From Rhinopithecus roxellana (Eukaryota > Chordata > Mammalia > Primates > Cercopithecidae), in assembly GCF_007565055.1 (NCBI RefSeq), contig NC_044551.1:93216089-93280088 (forward strand): DNA of 64,000 nt. The letters are read 5' to 3'. The position numbers and the translations under genes are program-made. Of the stretch, positions 24,277 to 34,378 are shown piece by piece (position 1 is the stretch's first letter; each line of letters begins with the position of its first letter). Below the pieces are notes generated by a model, which saw only the letters and a program-made list of their open reading frames with translations, searched no databases and was not told where the DNA came from.

Positions 24277-25239
24277 CAGCTAGTGCTGTTTAAAGTTACA
24301 GACTAACTCAGTATTTTTTATTCCTAGAAGAAGGAACCCCATAACGTTGAAAAATATTTACACACTGGAGAAGGTCACAATGTAATTAGCCACAATGCAG
24401 TATTTATTAAATTCCTAGAGCTTACAGAGTTGATTTTTTAAATCATATGTGCTGAGTTTAATTAAACATGTCAAAGGTAGGATGAGCTTCATGGGATAGA
24501 AGCAGGTAATTTGATTCAAAAATGACAAAAACACACCCACTTTTGCTCTGTTTTCCAGTAAGCTAGTATTAGATATGGCCAAATAATATCACCATGCACA
24601 TGATTAGTACTGATTGGTCATTCTTAGGACCCTAAAGATACATTTTGTTTTCTGAATAAAACTCGATCAGAGCCGCTATGATTCCATAAAAAAAATCCAG
24701 GCCACCAAATCATTTTTCTCATGCTAATAGAGGATAGAAACATAACTAAATACATGATTTAGTATTTTAGAAATTATATATACTTCTTTATGTGTTCTTT
24801 GTTGAAAACATACTTTGGAGAAAATGCAGACAAATCACAAAACCTTAAGGAGAGCTGAGGTATTACAATAATGGCCATGCTTTTCACACTGGAAAGAAGG
24901 AGCAGGCAGAGCCCACAGAAGTTGAAGGCATTTGTGACATTTCCACAGCTGGAGGGTGGTAACAGGAGACAAGAGTTAAGGCTATTTCACTTAGCGTCTG
25001 TCTGATATAATATACCATGCCACAGAAGGGAAATTCTCAGGTCTTATTCTGCTCCGATGCAGAATAAGAAGGGTGTTAGAACCTAAGCAATTGTGAATCT
25101 GCTGCCTGTAACTGACCACTTCTCTCCTACTTAAGAGAGAATAAGTGCTTGCAAGTGATAACTTTCAATACTCACTACTGCATTCATTTTACTTTTTTAA
25201 TCAGGGGAAAAAGAACACTATATATTTGATGTTAGAAAA
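24277..25239. other. Intronic sequence, nothing recognised
   Basis: AT-rich to mixed DNA with no named repeat or gene. Confidence 0.45.
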
Positions 25240-25303
25240 AAATGTATGTGTATACACACACACTATCTATATACACACACATGTATAAATAATATATCTA
25301 TAT
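25240..25303. repeat. TG/CA- and TA-rich low-complexity patch
   Basis: Alternating purine-pyrimidine text (tgtatgtgtatacacacaca and following), imperfect. Confidence 0.75.
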
Positions 25304-25309
25304 CAGATT

Positions 25310-25870
25310 CTCATTTGTTCAATACCAGGCACAGTCTAAGTGCTAGAAATGCATCAGTGGAAAAAGTCAGACAAAAACCCCTGCCCTCATGAAGTTTACA
25401 TTCTAATGGAGAAAACAGACAATGAACCAAATAAACAGATTGCACAGAGCTACCTGTGGTAAAGGCAATTAAAAAAAGTAATTCAGGAAAATAAGATGAT
25501 GGGGAGACAATTTAAGTAGAATCATTGAGAATGACATCACTGACAAGGTGACATTACAGCAAAGACGGGAAAGAATGAGGAGGTGAGGCGTATGTATGTC
25601 TGGGCTGGGAGGTGGGGAGAAAGGAGGGGCTAGGATGGTGTTTCAAGCAAAGTCAACAGAAAATGCAAAATCTAAGTTCTGGGGGCATGTTCTAGGAGAA
25701 GTGAGGAGTTCCCTGCGCAGGAGCAAAATGTGAGAGGAGGAAACAATCTTGGGAGGCGTGGGAGGGCTGGGTGGCAGGTGGCAGAGCACAGAGGCCCTTG
25801 TTGGCTACTGTAGGGACTTCCACTCTGCATAGAGTAGTAACATGATAGGATTTACATTTTCATAGGATTC
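25310..25870 (-). mobile_element. L2 3' region
   Basis: Read in reverse this is the L2 3' end: accaggcacagtctaagtgc, cctgccctcatgaagtttac, gacaaggtgacatta, then gggcatgttctaggagaag and ggcccttgttgg further in. It is moderately diverged. Confidence 0.8.
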
Positions 25871-28489
25871 CTTTGCCTGCTATTCAAAAATAATCTTTAT
25901 ATTCATTTATTAAAGGTTATTTTGTGTGTCTCTTAATATTTATTCATCTCAGATACATGGGGAGGACCTAATACATTTAAATGCATCATATAAGCTATCG
26001 CAGTGTTCACGCTCTCCTTGGCCATGGCACCAGTACAGCGGTTACTTTACTACATCCTAGGTACTAGTTCTCACACCTGCATCCCACCAGACTTTTTAGT
26101 TCTTGATCCCTAGGGAAGGTCTCTTCCATTTTTATATGTGGTAATTCAATATTTAGAACAGAGGAAGGACTCAAAAAAAATTTGTTGAATGCAAGATGTT
26201 TTGAATGCAAAATATAAGACTTCTAAAATAGCCATAAAACACAACTCGAAATCAGAATTCACATGTTAATAAGGTACTTGTGGAAACGCAAACATACATC
26301 TTTGCTCCCACACCATTCCAACTGGAACTTTTGGTCAGACTTATTAGCTAGGATTCTCCAATTTGGCCATTATCATCATATAAGAGTTGAACCAGATCTG
26401 GAATTGTCTGGACAAATAAATCCACATACATTTAACAATGAAAATTCTTTTTTTTTCTTTATTGTATGGATAAAATTTATGAGTAAAATGGGCAAATATA
26501 TATTTTTAAACAATTGAAACTATTTTTTGTTAATTATGCGGATACAATTCATGAGTAAAACACTCCAGAAAAGATTTTGTAACATGGCATTAGAAAATTC
26601 TCACAATTTTTTTTATCACACATTTGACTCTCTGCTTTTGTTTAAAATGTCATCTAAAGAGTCTACTTAGCACATTTTTAGATATATCCACATAAAAAAA
26701 TTTTAAGTGTTCAAATTTAAAATATTTACATTCTGAAATATAAGGGATTGAATGGGCAATCAGAATCATAGCATCCAATCAGTTAACTTAATTGTGTTTT
26801 TAAACTCTTTATTTGGATCACATGCAAGTACTGTTTGAAGTTGAAGACTTACTGTCATGTAAATCTATTAGACTGATTTACAGAAAGTGTGAGCACCCAA
26901 ACACTGTATTCCTAAGGTGAGACTTCATAGGCATTTACTTTTATAGTTCAGCAATATTATTAAATTACAGTCAATACGGAAAACATTTCCAAAGGTCAAA
27001 GTTTTCTTAAATCACTTTCTAAATCCATACCATTGAGATTGACTTTCATGCCTTAAAAATAAAAAGATTTCTTAGCTTTAAGACGATAAACATAAACTTT
27101 TACTTTTATTTAATAATTAGTTTAAATGAAATATTTAGTAAGAGATGCTCTCAGAGTGATATATGCCTTCCTTCATTAATTTCTTTAAAATAAAAATATC
27201 CATGGCTAGGCAATTAATATATTAAAACATGAAAATATGTTTCTGATAAAATTAAATCATTTTTAAGTTAACATGGTCATTCTTCACAATTAGTTTATAA
27301 CTTAGTCATTCAAATTTCAAATAATATTAATCAAACATAAGTTTTATCTGATGTTTGTCAAAATTAAGGTGAAAATCACTTTCTCTCACTATTATTATCC
27401 ATTTGAAAAAAACTTTAAATATAAATACTTAAAGACTTTTTAATAAAGGCTTTATAAATACTAAAGAATCTCTCAGGCATTCCATTTTACTGCACTCACA
27501 ATTCTACAAGGTACAGCTATCTTAAATATATAACAATCTAAAATATAATTCCACAGATTGTCATTTTATTCAATCACTGGTTTCAAAACATCAATTTGTT
27601 TCTTTAATCTGTTGGGTATCTCAAATATATATTTTTTAGCTACGGTGGTGGCACAGGTGAAATCTATGAAGTCATTGTAAATTTTGGGCAACAATTTTCT
27701 CAATGAGTTATTTGAATAAAAGCAATCTGGAAACATTTGGTAAAGGTTTTCTATAATTAAGGGATATGTGCATCTTATTTACACCTGCACCTTTTAGAGT
27801 GATCAAAACATGTAATTATTGTATTCTAGTTCTAGTATAAACTTATCACTGAGAAGCAAATAATCTCTGCCAAAAAGAGAAAGCTATGCAACAAGTTAGC
27901 TGCCCAGTATATTGAATTTTTGGCTACTTTACATGGTGACGCTAGTTGGGTGATTTTTTTTCCTTTACTCTCCATGAATAATTTCTTTCTGGATGGGGTT
28001 ATTCCTTTAATTGCGCATCGAAGGGAAAAAAAAAGACCTACAATTTCCAATTCTCTGACTTAATTCTCACAGAATTGTAAGTGATTATTTACACGGATAA
28101 TCATAACTTTCATAAAATCGAAAGTATATATCTATGACACATGAAGTCTCACTAAAAACAATAATTAAATGGTTATAATGGTTAGTTAATAGGGAAATGG
28201 CCCAGGAATTCTTACAACCACATTCTGTTTAATCTGGTTATTTGGCTTTACAGTTTCAATGTTCAGATGCTGAATCAATTGATAACTGTGAGGTCAGAAA
28301 TAAATTCTTACCATACTTTCTACACATAACTTTAACCTGCATTTTTAAAACTTTAGTTAAAATTATCACAAAAACAACATTCATAATGAAAGCACTGAAA
28401 AACCAAATACGGTTAGTTTTCACTTTTTGTCTTTTACCTTTGCTGTACCTTTTGAAATAAATGGTCCTTAAATACTTGAAAACTGTAGT
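25871..28489. other. AT-rich intronic sequence
   Basis: About 2.6 kb of mostly A/T-rich unique DNA without a recognised element or gene. The frames at 26263-26517, 27832-28050 and 28242-28460 have no domain. Confidence 0.45.
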
Positions 28490-28920
28490 CTAGGCAAACA
28501 AGACGACTAGTCCCAAAGACGAAGGGCTACTCTTCCCTCCTTCCCTGGGCTGTGGAGCAGGCGGTTCCTGGCATCCTACCCACCTCCTCCTCCCTCCCTG
28601 CACCATGGCTAAAAGGAACCACAGAGCAGCTCAAACACCGAGAAGGGAGTGAAGAACAGCCTCGAAAAAGTCAGGAGGCTGAATTATCCTATGGTAATTT
28701 CTGCTTTCACTGGCAAACAGTTTAAGAGAAAGCAAAGCAAGACATATCAGAGATATCACAAGCCCAGTGGTTGCTGTCTTAAAAGAGAAAAGAATAGAGT
28801 TCAGCCAGGCACAAAGGTCTCCATGGCAACAGTGAATTTAGACCCCCATTGGCATTATTTATGCAACATTTCATCACAAAAGGACCCTCCCACTAGTCTG
28901 CCTGGCAAATTCTAGTTTTC
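28490..28920. other. G+C-richer island in AT-rich intron, function unknown
   Basis: 28500-28640 shifts abruptly to G+C-rich text with pyrimidine stretches (cctcctcctccctccctgc) and an atggc at 28605, next to a lysine/arginine-rich frame at 28649-28915. I recognise no protein. It could be an old exon-like sequence, retrocopy fragment or regulatory element. Confidence 0.35.
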
Positions 28921-28979
28921 TAATCTTCCTTTGCCTTGAATGTATCTGGATTCTTAGCTATCTGTATGTTCACATTAAA

Positions 28980-28986
<7 letters not shown>

Positions 28987-29028
<42 letters not shown>
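28987..29028 (+). repeat. (CA)21 microsatellite
   Basis: 42 bases of uninterrupted CA, a likely polymorphic marker. Confidence 0.98.
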
Positions 29029-29032
<4 letters not shown>

Positions 29033-29758
29033 ACAACAACCAAAAAAAACAGATCATGAAATGATTATCAAACTCAAAGCAGACTTTATTTCCTTGATCA
29101 ATTCAAATGCAAGAGGCAGATTCAAGATTGTTGAGAGTTCATATTCAAAGCCAGTCCACTTTTGGTTTCAAAGATGAACAGTTGTTAAAAACATAAGTTT
29201 ATTCAAATTATTTGGTTTTTTGAAACAGATTACAACTCAAAGAGAGTACAAAAATGGCAAAATCTAATCAACCCAAAAGGCTCACAGGAAAGAGAACTTG
29301 CTAGATACGGACTTTGAAGCTAAATTTTATATAATGATATCCATCCCCACCCACTCCCAGCTATTATAGTACCTCAAACAACTCCTTTGAGTCTTTTACC
29401 TGATTCTTTCTATTACAGCCACAGCTTCCAAAAACATACATTCAGCAAAGTATTTTAAGCACTTTTTATTGACCTGTGTACCAAATGGATCCCAGGTCCA
29501 CATTTTATAATTAGATGACCTGGGACAAGTTATTTAACACAGAGGAAATGCCCCAGTGGAATTAGGTTGCTGTGAGTACTAACAAGATGATATCTGCAGA
29601 AGTACTTTCTTCAATTCTAAAACAATATACAAATGTAGATGGTTAGGATAATATTTGATGGCACTGAAAGGAAACACTAGTCTACATTTGACAAGGGCTG
29701 TATTTAGTATTAGTTCAGATAAGAATTAAGCAAGGTGACTTCTTAAAAATAAGATTTT
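29029..29758. other. Intronic sequence, nothing recognised
   Basis: Mixed AT-rich DNA with no named element. Confidence 0.45.
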
Positions 29759-29760
29759 GT

Positions 29761-29934
29761 ATTTTTTTTTTTTTTTGAGAAGGAGTCTCGCTCTGTCACC
29801 CAGGCTGGAGTGCAGTGATATGATCTCTGCTCACTGCAAGCTCCGCTTTCCAGGTTTACGCCATTCTCTTGCCTCAGCCTCCCAAGTAGCTGGGACCACA
29901 GGCGCCCGCCACCATGCCCAGCTAATTTTTATTT
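29761..29934 (-). mobile_element. Partial Alu, right part only
   Basis: The reversed Alu starts with a T-tract and gagaaggagtctcgctctg and stops after gcccagctaattttta, in the middle linker. The left arm is absent; a second Alu tail begins directly. Confidence 0.92.
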
Positions 29935-29937
29935 TTT

Positions 29938-29969
<32 letters not shown>

Positions 29970-30255
29970 TTTTGAGACGGAGTCTTGCTCTGTCGCCCAG
30001 GCTGGAGTGCAGTGGCCGGATCTCAGCTCACTGCAAACTCCGCCTCCCGGGTTCACGCCATTCTCCTGCCTCAGCCCCCCGAGTAGCTGGGATTACAGGC
30101 GCCCGCCACCTCGCCCGGCTAATTTTTTGTATTTTTGGTAGAGGCGGGGTATCACTGTGTTAGCCAGGATGGTCTCGATCTCCTGACCTCGTGATCCGCC
30201 CGTCTTGGCCTCCCAAAGTGCTGGGATTACAGGAGTGAGCCACCACGCCCGGCCC
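29935..30255 (-). mobile_element. Young AluY with (TTTA)n tail, abutting the partial Alu
   Basis: A TTTA-type tail (29938-29972) precedes a full reversed Alu from gagacggagtcttgctctg to ccacgcccggcc. The left arm includes gtggccggatctcagctc and ccacctcgcccggc, again like Old World monkey AluY. No remainder of the first Alu follows. Confidence 0.93.
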
Positions 30256-30379
30256 TGTAAATTTTTTTTAAAAAACATACAAGATTATTAAAAATTCAGA
30301 GTACATACTTTGATAAAGTACAGGGTAGTCCTTATTCCATATACTCCCAGCATCAAATCCATTCTCCTTTTTTTAAGGT

Positions 30380-31030
30380 TCTCTGAGCTGGCTGCACCAT
30401 GGTCAAGCCATCATGACATCCCCCTGCCCTTGTGATAATGTACTTCGTGATATTCCCCCGCCCTGGTGAATGTGCTTTGTAGGATACACCCTCCCTGCCC
30501 TTGTGAATGTACTTTGTAACACCCTCCCCGCCCTTGTGACAATACACCCTCCTGGCCCATGTGAATGTACTTTGTAGGATACACCCTCCCTGCCCTTGTG
30601 AATGTACTTTGTAACACCCTCCCCGCCCTTGTGACAATACGCCCTCCTGGCCCATGTGAATGTACTTTGTAGGATACACCCTCCCTGCCCTTGTGAATGT
30701 ACTTTGTAACACCCTCCCCGCCCTTGTGACAATACACCCTCCTGGCCCATGTGAATGTACTTTGTAGGATACACCCTCCCTACCCTTGTGAATGTACTTT
30801 GTAACACCCTCCCCGCCCTTGAGAAAGTACTTTGCAACATCCACTCCCTGCCCTCAAAACAACTGCTCCTAACTCCACCACCTATCCCAAACCTATAAAC
30901 TAAAGATAATCCCACCACCCTTTGCTGACACCTTTCTCGGACTCAGCCCACTTGCACCCAAGTGAATAAACAGCCTTGTTGCTCACATTAAGCCTCCTCA
31001 GATGGTCTCTTATAGGGACGCACTTAACAC
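30380..31030 (+). mobile_element. ERV1-like solitary LTR with internal tandem expansion
   Basis: The 3' part reads cctataaactaaagataatc, ctttgctgacacctttctcg, gactcagcccacttgcaccc, then an AATAAA polyadenylation signal (near 30964) and ttgttgctcaca, ending ggtctcttatagggacgcac. This is the U3/R/U5 layout of gammaretrovirus-like LTRs and resembles the 3' part of HERV-H-type LTRs; the family is uncertain. The 5' edge is unclear. No internal retroviral genes flank it, so it looks solitary. Confidence 0.65.
30481..30820 (+). repeat. 95-base minisatellite, about 3.6 copies, near identical
   Basis: Copies begin at 30481, 30576, 30671 and 30766 with aggatacaccctccc. Copies 1 and 3 are identical; copy 2 differs at 30641; copy 4 differs at 30782 and leaves the repeat after 30820. 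Each unit consists of three related sub-units of about 28-37 bases around a tgcccttgtgaatgtacttt motif, which is also the ancestral LTR repeat seen just outside the array. Because 95 is not a multiple of 3, the same repeat is open in all three minus frames (30353-30844, 30403-30918, 30411-30737); these are not genes. Confidence 0.95.
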
Positions 31031-32238
31031 TTTTTATACGATTGCTTGTCTAGACCTAGAGTCTTTATTCACCTTTACTTAGGTATTGACACTATGTTGG
31101 CTTTAAGGCAATTTTGCAAGAAAGTTCACAGGTGCCTGTCTTTCCTGTTAATGCATGTTTAAGAGGATTTTCCATTACCTGTAAGGCAGGCAAATGTCCC
31201 CATTTACAATGGGGTTACAAAAGGTTACAATGTCCCCATGTAACCCTCAGAGGCATTTTTCACCTAGAATGGAATGTTCCTGGTACCTCCATTAGCACAA
31301 CTCACCATCATTCTCTGTGAAGGTATCGCTGGAATTGTGCCCTACTTATAAGGTTATACAACTTTGGGATCACACTTTTCCTCACTCACAATTCTGAAGA
31401 AATCATTCAGTTACCTCTGACACCGAAAACTGCAGAATAGAATTAAAAAGCCAGATTGATGTATCACTCTTGTAAGAAAATTACTTTCCCAGGTGAGAAC
31501 TATTGAAAAAATAACAACCCATACATTAGCTACTGGTTATCTCTCTTCCACATCTATTGCCTTTTTTTTCTCTCTTCTGCTTTACTTCCTCACACCAGTT
31601 CTGTTTATTTCTGTACTGTCTGCTTGATGCTTCTAACATAGTTTCATTTCAGCAATAGTTTTCTTTTTCTCTTTTTCTTTATTTTTGAATAATCTTTGCC
31701 AGCTCATTTGTTACTCCTTTCAGGCCTCCTCTGTCATATAATGATTTCTTTTCATTTTTGTTCATAATTTTAAACTTCTTTAAGCTACAAAAAATGGTTA
31801 ACTTTCTCTTACATCTCCTGAGGGTAATTTTATTTTTTTGCAGTTATACTTTCTCTGCCTTTTGTATATTATTTTTGTGCTCCTTTATTCTCTTTTTGAT
31901 TTCTTTCTTACTTTTTTTGGACAATGTCAACCCACTATCTTACTTTAAACGTTTCAGTTTATTACTTATTTTTGAATTACGGCAACCTTATCTTGGCCTG
32001 ACTTTTGCTTGATAACAGATTGGGGAGGGGAGCAATTCTAAGTACGAAAAAAAGTGAAAGCAGCTGGTAGCTGAAAATGTAGTTCTTATGCTACCCACCC
32101 CCCAAACCCTGACATTATTTTCTTCTGTTGGAGCTTGTTCTTCATAGAGCTCCCTGTCTCTCCTGTGTCCCCTCATGTCTTCAGAACTCAGTGTTTCCGT
32201 TGAGGATTATGGCTCAGGAACCTATAAGGAAGGAATGC
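31031..32238. other. Intronic sequence, T-rich in the second half
   Basis: A small direct/inverted arrangement lies at 31196-31247 (atgtcccca twice; ggggttac against gtaaccc). 31560-31985 is pyrimidine-rich and may be LINE-derived, but I cannot assign it. Confidence 0.4.
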
Positions 32239-32377
32239 TTCCTTCCTGCCTTCCTGCCTTCCTGTCTTATGCTTTCCCGCCTTCCTGCCTTCCTTCCTGC
32301 CTTCCTGCCTGCCTGCCTTCCTTTCTGCCTGCCTTCCTTCTGCCTTCCTTCCTTCCTTCCTCCTTCCTTCTTCTTCT
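32239..32377 (+). repeat. Pyrimidine tract: (CCTT)n / cttcctgc repeats
   Basis: About 140 bases composed almost wholly of cttcctgc and ccttccttcc variants, ending in ttcttcttc. The Pro/Ser/Leu-rich plus frames and Lys/Arg/Gly-rich minus frame over it are simple-repeat translations. Confidence 0.95.
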
Positions 32378-32654
32378 TTTTTCTAAAATGAAATATGCAT
32401 ACTGTATGGTATCTGGGAAGAGATGTCTAAACTCACATATCTCTTTCATATAAGTGTGTGGCTGATTTATTTCCTAGTATTATTGTAAATGGAATTTTAT
32501 TCTCAATCCGCTTGTATTTTTGGTTCATTTTAGTGTTTCCAGGAAAGAAGTAGAATGAAATCAACATTGTGAGATAATCGTAATAGTGGTTCAAGGGAAA
32601 TCCCAAAGATGCAAAAATGTTTACTCTTGTCAAAGTTCAACAGTATTCTTAAGT

Positions 32655-34329
32655 AAAAAAAAATAAAATATTTGCAGACCAGAAATAGTGGAGGAAAGCT
32701 CTTAATTTGATCAAAACAACAACCAAATATCTACCTAAAAATTATAATCAAAACCTCAGCATGCTTTTCTGGGGAGTAAGGGGTCTGAGTTAATGGACAG
32801 TGGATTCTAAAATTTATATAGAAATGCACAGAGCTAAGAAGACCAAGCAGTCTTAAAGGAAGATAACAAATCTGGAAGACAGCCTACCAGATAACATGGC
32901 GGACTAGAAAACTGCAGTCATAAAGATTGCATGGTATCCATGTAAGGAGAGAAACAGAACAGTGGAGCAGAAGAGAAACCAGACGCCAAGCCACACATAC
33001 ACCTGATTTACAAGAAACATGACACTGCAGTGCAGAGGGAAAGACAGTTCCTTCAGCTGTTGAAAAAAAATGCAACTTGACCCCAGTTGCAAAAAATAAA
33101 AAAAAGTCAATTCCATCTGGAGTGAAGGGCTAGATGTGAAAGATTAAATGAAAATGCTTACATGCAGCACATGCATGACCTTGGAGTAGCCGAGGCTTTC
33201 TTAAGCAGGACGCAAAATGAGCTAACCATAACAGAATATTAAAAAGTCATAAATTGGGCCATATTAAAATTGAGAAATTCTGTTTATCAAAGACACCATC
33301 AGGAAAGTGAAAGTATACTAATGGGATAAGATGTTTTCATTCTCTCTCTGTACATGCGTAAGTCTGAAATGCAATGTAATATGACATTAATGGACAACCC
33401 AATAGAAAAAGGGTAAAATACTTAACAAGCACTGTACAAAAGAAAACAACCACATGACCCATATGGCCAATAAATAAATGAAAAGACGATTGACATAGCT
33501 TGGCTCTGCCCCACCCAAATCTCATCTTGAATTGTAGCTCCCATAATTCCCATGTATCATGGGTGGGACCTAGTGGGATGTAACTGAATCATGGGGTTGG
33601 GTTTTCTCGTGCTGTTCTCATGATAGTGAGTAAGTCTCACTTGATCTACTGGTTTTATAAAGGGCAGTTCCCCTGCATATGCTCTCTGGCCTTCTGCCAT
33701 GTAAGACATGTCTTTGTTCTTCCTTCAGTTTCCATCATGATTGTGAGGCCTCCCCACCCATGTGGAATTGTGAGTCCATCACAGCTTTTTTTCCTTTTAA
33801 ATTACCCAGTCTCCAGTATTTCTTCATAACAGTATGAAAATGGACTAATACGACAATCAACTTCACTACTCACCAGGGTACAAAATTTTAACCACCGTAG
33901 GATGCCACTAAGTACTCATTAGAATGATAAAAATTTAGAGAGCTGGATAATGCCCAAATTGGCAAGTACTGGGTGTTACTGGAACTTTCATAGAACTGTA
34001 AGTGGGAATATAAAATGTTAAAATAAATGTGATGGTTGTGAATTTCTTCTAAAATTCTTGATAAACATGCTCTATTTGTCAGCAATTCTACTCGATAATG
34101 CCACAAACTAAAAAATGTGCACCTAAGTATACCAGAAGACATCTCCTATAATGCTCATATCAGTCCCAACTGAACACTACAGAAATGCCCAGTCACTAGT
34201 ATGAATATAGTATAATATATGTACACAGTGAAATACTATTCAGCAAAGTAAACCATGTAAAACCGCACACACTATTATGACTGAGTCTCACACACATAAC
34301 AATGAGCAAGCCGCACTTGCTGGAATATA
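32655..34329 (+). mobile_element. Old L1 ORF2 3' part, interrupted and decayed
   Basis: Phrases of the L1 ORF2 end are recognisable: aaatttatatagaaatgcac, ttggagtagccgaggctttc, aagacaccatcaggaaagtg, then past the THE1 LTR actactcaccagggta and tgaaatactattcagcaa. The reading frame is broken repeatedly, so no protein is made. The 33490-33852 THE1 LTR inserted into it later, and MADE1 bounds its right end. Confidence 0.75.
33490..33852 (+). mobile_element. THE1-type LTR (ERVL-MaLR), solitary
   Basis: It runs from tgacatagcttggctctgcc through aatctcatcttgaattgtag, agtaagtctcacttgatc and gtgaggcctccccaccc to atggactaatacg. About 363 bases, the full THE1 LTR length, with L1 sequence on both sides. 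Confidence 0.92.
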
Positions 34330-34378
34330 TTAGGTTGGTGCAAAAGTAATTGCAGTTTTTACCATTAGAGCAAAAACC
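34330..34378 (+). mobile_element. MADE1 (mariner-derived MITE), truncated
   Basis: ttaggttggtgcaaaagtaa and tgcagtttttaccatta form the left arm; of the right arm only gcaaaaacc remains. Confidence 0.9.

Noticed and set aside
28981..29030. Regularly spaced repeats considered for a CRISPR array
   Set aside because: It is a simple CA microsatellite; no spacer-repeat architecture exists anywhere in this nuclear primate sequence.
30353..30918. Overlapping minus-strand frames of 108-171 codons with a Gly/Arg-rich repeat as candidate repeat proteins
   Set aside because: They are the same 95-base minisatellite read in three frames inside an LTR; there is no splice support or independent codon signal.
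32128..32453. Pro/Ser/Leu-rich plus frames and Lys/Gly-rich minus frame
   Set aside because: Direct translations of the pyrimidine simple repeat.
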